Of a DNA stretch of 64,000 nucleotides, positions 53,071-60,748 are shown piece by piece. The position numbers and the translations under genes are program-made. Numbering within the stretch: the stretch's first letter is position 1; every line of letters begins with the position of its first letter. The DNA lies in NCBI RefSeq assembly GCF_009662475.1, contig NZ_CP045571.1, forward strand, positions 1,610,501-1,674,500. Reading direction: 5' to 3'. The DNA is from Acidithiobacillus thiooxidans ATCC 19377. GTDB taxonomy: Bacteria; Pseudomonadota; Gammaproteobacteria; Acidithiobacillales; Acidithiobacillaceae. The notes below the pieces were generated by a model. It had not been told where the DNA came from. It did not search any database and saw only the letters and a list, made by a program, of their open reading frames with translations.

Positions 53071-53448
53071 CTATGACCGCCAGGGAGCAGTTGCCCGCAT
53101 GGTTTTTTGCAAACGCACACTTGGAGCAGCAGGCCGTTCCAGTATGGCTAGAAATTCTGCATATGCTTCCTGGCTAGCATAGATGACAGTTTGCTCGTGT
53201 AAGGCATCCTCAGCAGCCAGAGTGGATTCAGGTTTTCTTGCCCAGCTAACGGCTTCCGCAACATCAGAATCATCAATCCCGAGTTCCGCCAGCTTGGAAC
53301 GAACCGCATCGCCTCTCTGCACGCGAACGGGGGTCAAGACAATCTGGCCGGCGCGGACCTGAACATCAAAGTATTCAGGCTTAGAAACTGAATCCACCAC
53401 AGATTTGGGAAGCGTCAACTGATTCTTGGAAGTAAGTTTCGCCAGCAT
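53071..53448 (-). CDS. Orphan AbrB-type antitoxin with a second antitoxin-like tail
   Basis: 125 aa. N-terminal MazE/AbrB fold (LAKLTSKNQLTLPKSVV, YFDVQVRAGQIVLTPV) and a middle helix SDVAEAVSWARK. The last about 35 residues (SQEAYAEFLAILERPAAPSVRLQKTM, ending APW) resemble the toxin-binding tail of DUF1778-like antitoxins. The toxin expected downstream is absent; only about 45 bp separate this gene from the ISAzo13 element. Confidence 0.6.
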   Translation of the reverse strand: MLAKLTSKNQLTLPKSVVDSVSKPEYFDVQVRAGQIVLTPVRVQRGDAVRSKLAELGIDDSDVAEAVSWARKPESTLAAEDALHEQTVIYASQEAYAEFLAILERPAAPSVRLQKTMRATAPWRS

Positions 53449-53646
53449 AAAAAATCCTGCCGATTAAAGTTTGTAAGGAGTTCTTACATTGTCACAACAT
53501 CACATCACCGGCAAGTCCGAGCCTTGTCCAATATGAAATGCGTCTGGAGCGAGCAACAACGCAAGCGGGTCACGTCATCGTTATGCACGTCGATATTGTC
53601 TGACACTTCAAGTCACGGAAGAACCGGCAGCGTCAGTTTCGCATCT

Positions 53647-54177
53647 CTAACCACTTATCATTCCAGACAGCAGGTACGCTCCGCCGCCCCAGACGGTTAC
53701 CCACAATATGGCTCCTATGGCACTCCAAAGGGCAAAGGCAAAAAAACCCATTTCCGATGTGCCCGCTATATAACCCTGTAATTGGCGCAAGGGCACAATA
53801 AAACGCCCGCCGAGGACGACAGGCGCACCAAAGCGCAAGAAGAACCTATGCGCCTTGCCCACCATGATCGGTTTAATGCCCACATAGCGACCATAGCGCA
53901 ATAAGACCCTGTGACCGAACCGGTCACCTAACCAATAAGCCAAATAACCGCCCAAGGTGGCTGCAATCATTGCTACGGGCAGAACAGCCCATATCGAAAA
54001 CATCCCTTTTGCAGAGAGGAATCCGGCAGCCACGATGGTTGCCTCACCGGGTGCAAATATCACCCCTGCACTCTCAATGAAAAGCAGGACAAATAACGCC
54101 AGCATTCCATAGGTCTTGAGGATTGGGCTTGCGGTATGAATCAAAACGACCAGCGTGGAAAGAAACCAATGTAGCAT
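53647..54177 (-). CDS. DedA-family membrane protein, 176 aa
   Basis: Start ATG at 54177. DedA/SNARE-associated fold: ESAGVIFAPGEATIVAAGFLSAKG, GGYLAYWLGDRFGHRVLLRYG, RFGAPVVLGGRFIVPLRQLQGYIAG. About five membrane helices. The family flips lipid or transports undecaprenyl phosphate. Cargo gene of the ICE. Confidence 0.8.
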   Translation of the reverse strand: MLHWFLSTLVVLIHTASPILKTYGMLALFVLLFIESAGVIFAPGEATIVAAGFLSAKGMFSIWAVLPVAMIAATLGGYLAYWLGDRFGHRVLLRYGRYVGIKPIMVGKAHRFFLRFGAPVVLGGRFIVPLRQLQGYIAGTSEMGFFAFALWSAIGAILWVTVWGGGAYLLSGMISG

Positions 54178-54628
54178 TAGCGGAGTTCCTAAGAATGACT
54201 GCGTCGTCACCCCTTAAAAACAAGGACGGCGAAGTGATAGAGAAACGGTCAGGCACGGTCACTTCGACCCCGATTCAGCTATTGTACTGCAATGCACAGC
54301 AAAGTCCGATATGCATTCCAGGGTCTTGAGTAGATCCACCATTGGAAGAGGACTTATGGCACGGCAGGAATCCACCAGAAATATCTTCCAGCAGAAGCCG
54401 AAAACGCTGCTAGTTTGCCATTTCCAGGGCTACGCAAAAATAAACCGTCAAAAAACGATTTTCACATCGGGCCGGGATCAAATTGATCCCGCACCCTGGA
54501 CGCGAACGCACAAAAAACGCCAAAACAGCCGCCTTATGAGTGCGATAAGCCGCGTTTCTTTCGGGTACCATCCTCTCGTGACGCCTCTTTGGGCGGGTAA
54601 ACGTGCATAGAAAGCAAAAGGAAAACCC
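54178..54628. other. Gap with palindrome copy 8
   Basis: No gene supported. Contains the palindrome at 54474-54490; nothing else stands out. Confidence 0.4.
54474..54490. repeat. 17-bp palindrome, copy 8
   Basis: GGGATCAAATTGATCCC, followed by GCACCCTGG; about 140 bp upstream of the next plus-strand gene. Confidence 0.85.
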
Positions 54629-55060
54629 ATGTCAAAACTATCAAATGTGTTGAAAGTCGGTGCGCTAAGTCTTTCCATGATGGTTGCTACAGCCATCACA
54701 GTAGAGGCAATCAATCTCCATTACTTTGGCAACTTTTTGATCATCAAAGCAGGCCATCAGCAAAACGCCCGTTGGATGATTAACGGAGAAATGCCCGTAG
54801 ATGGCGGTTTCTTCACGTCAACCATAAAGGGTAAAACCATTATTGCTTATGCTTTCAAAGACAAAAGAAACTATCTTGTAGAGGCAAAGTATAGGCAGAA
54901 CGGCAAGGATAGTCGGCCATTTTTCGACAAAACGATAACAGTAAATACCTGGTCGGCGGGGCCGAATGATATAAGGGCTGAAGTGTATAGCACAGATTGG
55001 AAACAATCTTTCTGGCAATCCGGCCAATTCTTCCTGCACCAGCTAAGCGATGTGATGTAG
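54629..55060 (+). CDS. Secreted or membrane-anchored protein, 143 aa
   Basis: AAAGGAAAACCC precedes the ATG. N-terminal hydrophobic segment (VGALSLSMMVATAITVEA) is a signal peptide or anchor. The rest is beta-rich (GKTIIAYAFKDKRNYLVEAKY, FFDKTITVNTWSAG) with no family recognised. ICE cargo. Confidence 0.55.
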   Translation: MSKLSNVLKVGALSLSMMVATAITVEAINLHYFGNFLIIKAGHQQNARWMINGEMPVDGGFFTSTIKGKTIIAYAFKDKRNYLVEAKYRQNGKDSRPFFDKTITVNTWSAGPNDIRAEVYSTDWKQSFWQSGQFFLHQLSDVM

Positions 55061-55104
55061 TCATGGCATCCCGAAAACGCATAATAACGCTTTGCTTTTA
55101 AGAG

Positions 55105-55569
55105 CTATTTCGCCGGGATGAGTCGGCTATCGGTATCGATTTTTAATGGCTCCCCGATAGTGATGCTTGAAAACTCTGGGTGCATTGGGTTTAAAAGATA
55201 ATTCTGTTCTGCAGGAATAACGGCACTGGGTACGATAAGCACAGCACTCCGGCGTTCCTCCAGCCATCTCATGCCCATCTCCCGCAATGCTCGATTAGGT
55301 TGTGCATTACGCCAGTCAGCCGGTAGCTGTTCAACCGAAATCGTCTCCATCTTGAGATGATCTGGCAACACTGCCGGAATCACCACATAACGCGCCCGCA
55401 ATGGGTCATCCTGGACCAGCATTTCCAGCATGGCTAGCGATTGGCTTTCTGCCGTATAGACAACCGGTACGCCTTTCCTATTCCATCGGCCGCTATAGCG
55501 GCGGGCACCATCACCGCTAAAAGCCGTCTCGGCAAACCGATCCATCACCATCCGCCAAACGGTGTACAT
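55105..55569 (-). CDS. RES-domain toxin, 154 aa
   Basis: RES family marks: YTVWRMVMDRFAETAFSGDGARRYSGRWN-like start (split here), VPVVYTAESQSLAMLEMLV, and FSSITIGEPLKIDTDSRL at the end. RES toxins deplete NAD+ or ADP-ribosylate a target. Starts in the TAATG overlap with its antitoxin. Confidence 0.85.
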   Translation of the reverse strand: MYTVWRMVMDRFAETAFSGDGARRYSGRWNRKGVPVVYTAESQSLAMLEMLVQDDPLRARYVVIPAVLPDHLKMETISVEQLPADWRNAQPNRALREMGMRWLEERRSAVLIVPSAVIPAEQNYLLNPMHPEFSSITIGEPLKIDTDSRLIPAK

Positions 55570-56003
55570 TAGGCAAATACGCCATGCTCTATCCGCCCGA
55601 GAGTATCCAACACGCTTTCGGCACCCACATCCGTATCGACCAGAGAAAGCGGGGTTAAGCCAGATAAAGACGCATTCCGATTTTTCAACCAGTCAATAGC
55701 CTTATCCAAGCTATCAAAGACATTCTCCGCCCGTTCTATAATTCTCGCCAAACGAATCACTTTGGCCGATTCCTCACTGTTCAGCATCGCTTCCCGCTTG
55801 CGCCTGGCCAAGGTGCGGTAGGAAATACCCAATACCGCCGCCAATTCCGCCTGCGAAATGTGCAAGGTACTGGAGAGAGAAACCAGGGACGCAGAAGAAA
55901 TTCCATGGCGAATCACATCAACCCACTGCAAGGGGCTCTCTGGTAAAACGAGCAGCACTTCATTGCCGCCCAGCAGCTGACCTATCGAAATGCATTCCGT
56001 CAT
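55569..56003 (-). CDS. Xre/MbcA/ParS-type antitoxin, 144 aa
   Basis: N-terminal HTH (LHISQAELAAVLGISYRTLARRK) and the DUF2384 C-terminus (ERAENVFDSLDKAIDWLKNRNASLSGLTPLSL). This is the normal partner of RES toxins. It overlaps the toxin start by 1 bp and a short leader frame by 4 bp. Confidence 0.88.
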   Translation of the reverse strand: MTECISIGQLLGGNEVLLVLPESPLQWVDVIRHGISSASLVSLSSTLHISQAELAAVLGISYRTLARRKREAMLNSEESAKVIRLARIIERAENVFDSLDKAIDWLKNRNASLSGLTPLSLVDTDVGAESVLDTLGRIEHGVFA

Positions 56004-56083
56004 AACGCCCTCTCCAAATCATGCCACATGGCACGATACAGAGTAAAAATGGCACTCAAATGTTTTTCGGTCAAGCGCACCAT
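56000..56083 (-). CDS. Possible 27-codon leader frame before the RES/Xre operon
   Basis: MVRLTEKHLSAIFTLYRAM then WHDLERAL, stopping in the ATGA of the antitoxin gene. The overlap suggests translational coupling. No RBS is obvious, so it is uncertain. Confidence 0.3.
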   Translation of the reverse strand: MVRLTEKHLSAIFTLYRAMWHDLERAL

Positions 56084-56116
56084 GCCCACGTAATCAGCAA
56101 AAAAACCTTTTACCCC

Positions 56117-56133
56117 GGGATCAATTTGATCCC
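56117..56133. repeat. 17-bp palindrome, copy 9
   Basis: GGGATCAATTTGATCCC, extended to CC/GG on both sides (56115-56135), in the divergent gap between the RES/Xre operon and the 75-aa gene. Confidence 0.85.
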
Positions 56134-56253
56134 GGCAAACGACATTGACGCTCAACAAAAGAGAATAAAGCGAAAATAGCGCGTTTATGTTCAACAACAC
56201 CTGAATGCTCCGGCGTAATCTTCTTGACGCACATTCGTAATTTGGAGGTTAAA

Positions 56254-56481
56254 ATGGAAGCAAACGAAGTACGCAAGCATCATGATTTTACTACGACACA
56301 TGCACCGATCATCGCTGCAGCATTCATTGAGGAACACCAGGATGTTTTCGCGGAATGGTTGGAAAACAAGGAAATTGACTACGACGAATTTAAATGTTGG
56401 TTGCGAAACATGCACCTGCAGTTATTGGCTGCCAGATCCATCGCCGAATGCCCGATTGACGTGACCAATCCTACTGCCTGA
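56254..56481 (+). CDS. Small acidic protein, 75 aa
   Basis: Start ATG 56254 has GGAGG 7 bp upstream. Helical, acidic: HHDFTTTHAPIIAAAFIEEHQD, DYDEFKCWLRNMH. No family recognised. Confidence 0.5.
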   Translation: MEANEVRKHHDFTTTHAPIIAAAFIEEHQDVFAEWLENKEIDYDEFKCWLRNMHLQLLAARSIAECPIDVTNPTA

Positions 56482-56617
56482 ATCCGCAACCTCACAAAAG
56501 CCTACACGCTCCGCCTCCTCACCTCAGATTATGGGCGGAGCGCTGCTGCTGTAGGTCATCCTGTCTAAAATGAGGCCCCATATTCTCCAAAGCGCTCCAT
56601 CGTGCTAGATTTCCGCC

Positions 56618-57286
56618 ATGAACAACGTGCATCCATTCCCTACAGGCGGCCAATCAGCTAACCCTATCCGCAAAAAACGCAAACGCCTGACCGCCTATGG
56701 TCCGGCTCTGTTATTACCCAACATCGACGGCCACGCCGTAGACGTGCTCGACCACATTATCCAGGCAGGCAGCCTATATCTCTCTCCAATCCAGGAAGCA
56801 CTTGAGGATTCGCCCGGCGCCCAGTTTCTCCGGACCATCCACGGAATGGATGCCCTGATAGACGCGACCAATGTGCTGATCTATGCAGCACGGGAACACC
56901 CGAAACGGAGGGACCAGGAATCCATCGACGAACTGATTCAACAAGCCAAGGCCACGCAAAAGCTGATTCGCAAGCTGGACGATATGCTGCCAGAGGATGC
57001 GTTCATTCTTTCTTCAGATAGTTTCGGCCCGGACCTGATAGCGGAATATGCCACCAACACCGCCATGCTCGTTGTTAGTCGTTTTGCAGTGGGCCTTCTG
57101 GACTATTATGATGCGCGATTTATTCAGACCAAGAAGGATCAGCGCAAAACCATGATGATGGACTTTCGGGATGCGTACCGGGAGACGATTCAGGATGGCC
57201 GCGCACGTTTGGACGCCCACCAACACCTGATGAAAACACTGAAAACAACACAACGCGCATTGAATAAGGTGATGAAAGAACTATGA
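56618..57286 (+). CDS. Unknown ICE protein, 222 aa
   Basis: Mostly helical, with a basic start (IRKKRKRLTAYG) and long amphipathic helices. It overlaps the IHF-like gene by 4 bp (ATGA), so the two are translated together. It may be a nucleoid- or relaxosome-related factor, by neighbour only. Confidence 0.55.
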   Translation: MNNVHPFPTGGQSANPIRKKRKRLTAYGPALLLPNIDGHAVDVLDHIIQAGSLYLSPIQEALEDSPGAQFLRTIHGMDALIDATNVLIYAAREHPKRRDQESIDELIQQAKATQKLIRKLDDMLPEDAFILSSDSFGPDLIAEYATNTAMLVVSRFAVGLLDYYDARFIQTKKDQRKTMMMDFRDAYRETIQDGRARLDAHQHLMKTLKTTQRALNKVMKEL

Positions 57287-57564
57287 CCGTTACAAAAGCA
57301 GAAATAGCCCATGCATTGACCGATGCAATGGGCTTTACGCACAGAGAAAGCCTGGATCTGGTGAATAGCCTGTTTGATACGATACGGGAAACGCTGGCGT
57401 CTGGTGAGAACGTCAAATTATCCAGCTTCGGAAATTTCACCCTGCGGGACAAGGTAGCCAGACCCGGCCGGAATCCCAAGACGGGTGTATCCTGCGAGAT
57501 TAAGGCTCGGCGGGTGGTGACATTCAAGCCCAGCCTGATTTTGCGGAAAAAAATAGACAACTAA
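57283..57564 (+). CDS. IHF alpha-like DNA-bending protein, 93 aa
   Basis: HU/IHF fold: VTKAEIAHALTDAMGFTHRESLDLVN and LSSFGNFTLRDKVARPGRNPKTG with the Pro-containing DNA arm. IHF-type proteins help relaxosome assembly and integration. Encoded inside the ICE, it may be its own copy distinct from the host IhfA. Confidence 0.85.
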   Translation: MTVTKAEIAHALTDAMGFTHRESLDLVNSLFDTIRETLASGENVKLSSFGNFTLRDKVARPGRNPKTGVSCEIKARRVVTFKPSLILRKKIDN

Positions 57565-57925
57565 TTTGTAACGCAAAGGCTTCGCTAGCCCGTCCAGCCA
57601 GCGACTTCCCGCCAGGATTAACCATGCCATCGCGGGATCAATTTGATCCCGCACCTTGCAGCACCTACCATCTAATCTGATTTTTCGAAGCAACCATCAT
57701 CAGCCAGCCCCGGCCCATACGAGGCAACCCCATAACATCACCACTCAAACTTCACCGTAAAGAATAAAAGCCTTTTTGTCCGTTTTATGCACACAAGATC
57801 ACGGTCGCACTACTGGTACCATTCGTTTTAGGGCGGCGCCCATTGTAGCGCCGAGCCAGAAACGTTCTGGCGGTCCATAGGGCGACCCCTCCCTTCTGCG
57901 AAAAAGCAAAGGAGTGATGACCAGC
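57565..57925. other. Gap with palindrome copy 10
   Basis: No gene supported. Contains palindrome copy 10 at 57634-57650 and the short inverted GGGCGGCGCCC near 57831-57842. Confidence 0.4.
57634..57650. repeat. 17-bp palindrome, copy 10
   Basis: GGGATCAATTTGATCCC extended by GC/GC, followed by GCACCTTGCAGC, like copy 1 (GCACCTGCAAC). Confidence 0.85.
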
Positions 57926-59092
57926 ATGCCGACAGCGACCATACCAAACGGGAAACCCCATGCATCCATCATCAGCGTGGACGCATCCGTGTGGCTGTTC
58001 GAGGGCCTTTTCCGTTTACTGTTATCTGGCGTGGCATTTGCCTCTCTGATCTACTGCTACCATTTCGCCGCCCAGCATGCGGGGAGTTTCGTCCAAGGCA
58101 CCTTGGTTATTCTGATAGCCAGCGTAACGAATCTTCCCATGGGCCTGTACCAGTTGACGAAAGGGGTATACTTGCTGCTAAAAGCGCTCATGGATATCGT
58201 TTTAGCCGTAAATGAATCGCTCGCAACCTGGGAAGAAGGCGGTGCCAAGCAAGGTTCCACATCGCTAGAGTCGGCACCACATCTATGGGTTTCCGATGAG
58301 GCCTGGCTATCCCACTTTTCGATACAATCCGAGCTGGATCTCGCGCAATCTTCCTTAATACCGAACACACTAATGACCTGGAAAGAGCTGCCCTACCCAA
58401 AATACCTGAATGATATGCTGGCCACTTCGCTGTTGTTCCACAGAATATACAGCGGCACGGAAATTCTGCCGCCCAATCTGGCGCGGCATGTACAGCAAGC
58501 GGATGTCTGGCTGATTCGCATGCTACTGTTGGCCTCTGCGGCGAACCTGTCCCTATTTTGGTTGGGCACCACTCCCTGGCGCTGGCTTCCCATTGGCATA
58601 TTGGTTGCCACTGTAGCCCAAATCTTACGCTGGATCTGGATTCAAACGCTGGCTACCAACATGCGCGCCCGAATGCTGGGTTGCTACAAAACGCCCCTTT
58701 TTTGGATTTCGCAGCGCATCCTCCAAAAACGCTTGATCCTGTTACTCACCCAACCATTTGGTGGCCCTTATGCCTTTTTGGAAAAAGTTCGGGAAAACGG
58801 GGATGCCGCCGCCAGAATTTCCAGCCTGTTTCGGCTTCCTCCGATTATCACGACTATTTTTCTTTTTTTGCCCTTAGCCACATGGGCTGCCAATCTGGTA
58901 CCGATGATAACCGGACGATGGTCCGTGGCTTTGCCATTGGGTGCCGCTGCTATGAGTCTGATTGCCGCCTTTTTCTTTTTTCTGCTACATAAAATTTCCC
59001 TGTACCGTCAGGTCAATATTCAGCAATTCCCTGCCAATATCTGGGTGTTTCGCTATTTTGCTGACACCATTCGCCGGATGTACGGGGGGTGA
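57926..59092 (+). CDS. ICE polytopic membrane protein, about 388 aa
   Basis: ATG 57926 is preferred over 57914/57917 because GGAG is 11 bp away, not too near. Two N-terminal membrane helices, two about residues 195-240, and two near the C-terminus (PPIITTIFLFLPLATWAANLV, ALPLGAAAMSLIAAFFFFLLH). Its N-terminal about 150 residues have a paralogue at 41.7-42.1 kb. It lies just before the partition genes; function unknown. Confidence 0.6.
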   Translation: MPTATIPNGKPHASIISVDASVWLFEGLFRLLLSGVAFASLIYCYHFAAQHAGSFVQGTLVILIASVTNLPMGLYQLTKGVYLLLKALMDIVLAVNESLATWEEGGAKQGSTSLESAPHLWVSDEAWLSHFSIQSELDLAQSSLIPNTLMTWKELPYPKYLNDMLATSLLFHRIYSGTEILPPNLARHVQQADVWLIRMLLLASAANLSLFWLGTTPWRWLPIGILVATVAQILRWIWIQTLATNMRARMLGCYKTPLFWISQRILQKRLILLLTQPFGGPYAFLEKVRENGDAAARISSLFRLPPIITTIFLFLPLATWAANLVPMITGRWSVALPLGAAAMSLIAAFFFFLLHKISLYRQVNIQQFPANIWVFRYFADTIRRMYGG

Positions 59093-59144
59093 TGCACGCC
59101 AAGACAACGGAAGTCTTGGCAACCTGCAATTCTCGAATATCCGT

Positions 59145-59161
59145 GGGATCAAATTGATCTC
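59145..59161. repeat. 17-bp palindrome, copy 11 (one mismatch)
   Basis: GGGATCAAATTGATCTC between two convergent genes, then TTGATCGTTTTTC, which is the inverted counterpart of the flank of copy 5. Confidence 0.75.
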
Positions 59162-59172
59162 TTGATCGTTTT

Positions 59173-59586
59173 TCAGCTTTTGTGCGTTTTTTGCGTTTTT
59201 TGCGAAGGCTCACCCAAAGACTGCCCCAACTGCGCCATAGCCTTTCGTCGCGCCGGACTCAGCGCCCGCTTTGGGTCATGGGAAGCACCCGTCTCGGCAG
59301 CGCCATGGGCGGCAACAGATGTAGCCCCTGCTTCGCCCGCGTCCGGCTTTTCATGACCGTTTTCGGCATCCAGGTTGCTGGCCTGAACCGCCGCCAGGGA
59401 ACCGCGCCCCTGCAAGACCAGCAAACCCAGTTGCGCCAAAAACCGCAAACGCTCAGGACGCAACCGGGGTTCGGAAACAGCCTGTATATCTTTCAGTAAT
59501 TCCGGTTGCCTGGTACTGATAGTCACATCTATCCGTACAAAATCAGACAAAGCTTTGTGCTCCCAAATGCCAGAAGCCTTGCGCAT
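59173..59586 (-). CDS. ParR/StbB-like partition adaptor, up to 137 aa
   Basis: Core FVRIDVTISTRQPELLKDIQA then RLRPERLRFLAQLGLLVLQG resembles ParR/StbB DNA-binding adaptors. The C-terminal half is low-complexity and charged. The start is uncertain: the listed ATG overlaps parM by 44 bp. It follows parM, as in ParMR operons. Confidence 0.6.
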   Translation of the reverse strand: MRKASGIWEHKALSDFVRIDVTISTRQPELLKDIQAVSEPRLRPERLRFLAQLGLLVLQGRGSLAAVQASNLDAENGHEKPDAGEAGATSVAAHGAAETGASHDPKRALSPARRKAMAQLGQSLGEPSQKTQKTHKS

Positions 59587-60559
59587 TCGCCAGTTCTGGA
59601 TGATCTGCCATTAAAATTTGACTGTCCGGATATACCTCCTGAGCCATGGGGGTATATAGACGCGCGCCGCCACCTGCAAGAATGATAAAGTTGATGGGGT
59701 CGTCCACCTGCCGGAGCATGCCGCGCATTTCGCTCAGCGCCTCCCGCCCGACCATCTGGGCCGCCTGCTCAAAAACCGGCGGCAACACGACATCCTGATT
59801 GAAAATGTACAAGTGTTCCCGTCCGTTTTGCAGACAGTTTTCCAATTGCGCGACCGTCGGGGCCTTGCCATAGGTGTCTGCAATGATCTTCCGTGCTTCA
59901 CTCAACACTTGGGAAACGGCAAACAGACTGCTGCCAGACGCCAGAGCGGCATACCGACCACCGGCCCGAACCAACGTCCAATCCAGCGAGAAAAATCCCG
60001 GGTCCACCACCAGACTGGTTTCTTCTGCCAACCGATCCTGCACCGGCTCTGGGCACCAGCTGCCATTGATGGCATCCACATAGGCGCCGACAGGCTGCGG
60101 AACCACCTGAACCTGCCGGACTTCAATACTTCTTTTGGGCAGGACCGCATGCACCCCCTGCAGAACCTCTTTGAGCGCCTGACGGCGTTCGGGGTCTTCA
60201 TAATGCTGAACCGGCAGTCCGACAACCAGCCTATCGATGACCGTCTGGCCGGTCATCAAAATCCCCGCATAGGCCAGCGCAGTCCACGCATCACTCCCGA
60301 CATAGCCCTCATGGAGTTGTCGCGGCGCATGGCGCTGTACCGCATCCCCGGGCACACCCGCCATCCATGATTTTCCGTGCACCTGGACACGGATGCCGGT
60401 TTCGTTTTCCGTATCGGCCCCAAACAGGGAAGTCGCCACCAATTCGGCGGGCACCGCACAGGCCGGATAAATTTCGCAGACTGGCGCAGGGTCCAGTGCT
60501 TCCCCAAAGGCAATTTTCAGATTGCCGTACCCAATATCCATACCTGTCACAAAAGCCAT
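59543..60559 (-). CDS. parM: ParM/StbA-like actin-family ATPase, 338 aa
   Basis: Phosphate-1 loop GMDIGYGNLKIAFG with Asp7; later VVDPGFFSLDWTLVRAGG (phosphate 2) and NFIILAGGGARLYTPMA (adenosine loop). This is the actin-like fold of plasmid partition motors that push DNA copies apart. ICEs of the SXT kind carry a similar srpM-type system. AGGAG precedes the ATG. Divergent from traI. Confidence 0.85.
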   Translation of the reverse strand: MAFVTGMDIGYGNLKIAFGEALDPAPVCEIYPACAVPAELVATSLFGADTENETGIRVQVHGKSWMAGVPGDAVQRHAPRQLHEGYVGSDAWTALAYAGILMTGQTVIDRLVVGLPVQHYEDPERRQALKEVLQGVHAVLPKRSIEVRQVQVVPQPVGAYVDAINGSWCPEPVQDRLAEETSLVVDPGFFSLDWTLVRAGGRYAALASGSSLFAVSQVLSEARKIIADTYGKAPTVAQLENCLQNGREHLYIFNQDVVLPPVFEQAAQMVGREALSEMRGMLRQVDDPINFIILAGGGARLYTPMAQEVYPDSQILMADHPELANAQGFWHLGAQSFV

Positions 60560-60748
60560 GCGTATCTCCTAACCGATCTATTTGCCATTAAGGGCATTAT
60601 ACCGCACCCATTTTTGACAAAATTTTCATAAAACCGCCAAAAAAGCCTTTTTTCATGCACGATTCTTCCGCCCGAAGAAAAGGATGGTACGAAAAAACGC
60701 AAATTTAGCCGCTTTATCCCGCGCTAAAAGCCGCCCGAATGCGCCACC

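Noticed and set aside
22741-59213. Several open frames that contain the peptide DQIDP
   Set aside because: They are translations of the palindrome GATCAAATTGATC and not a conserved protein motif.
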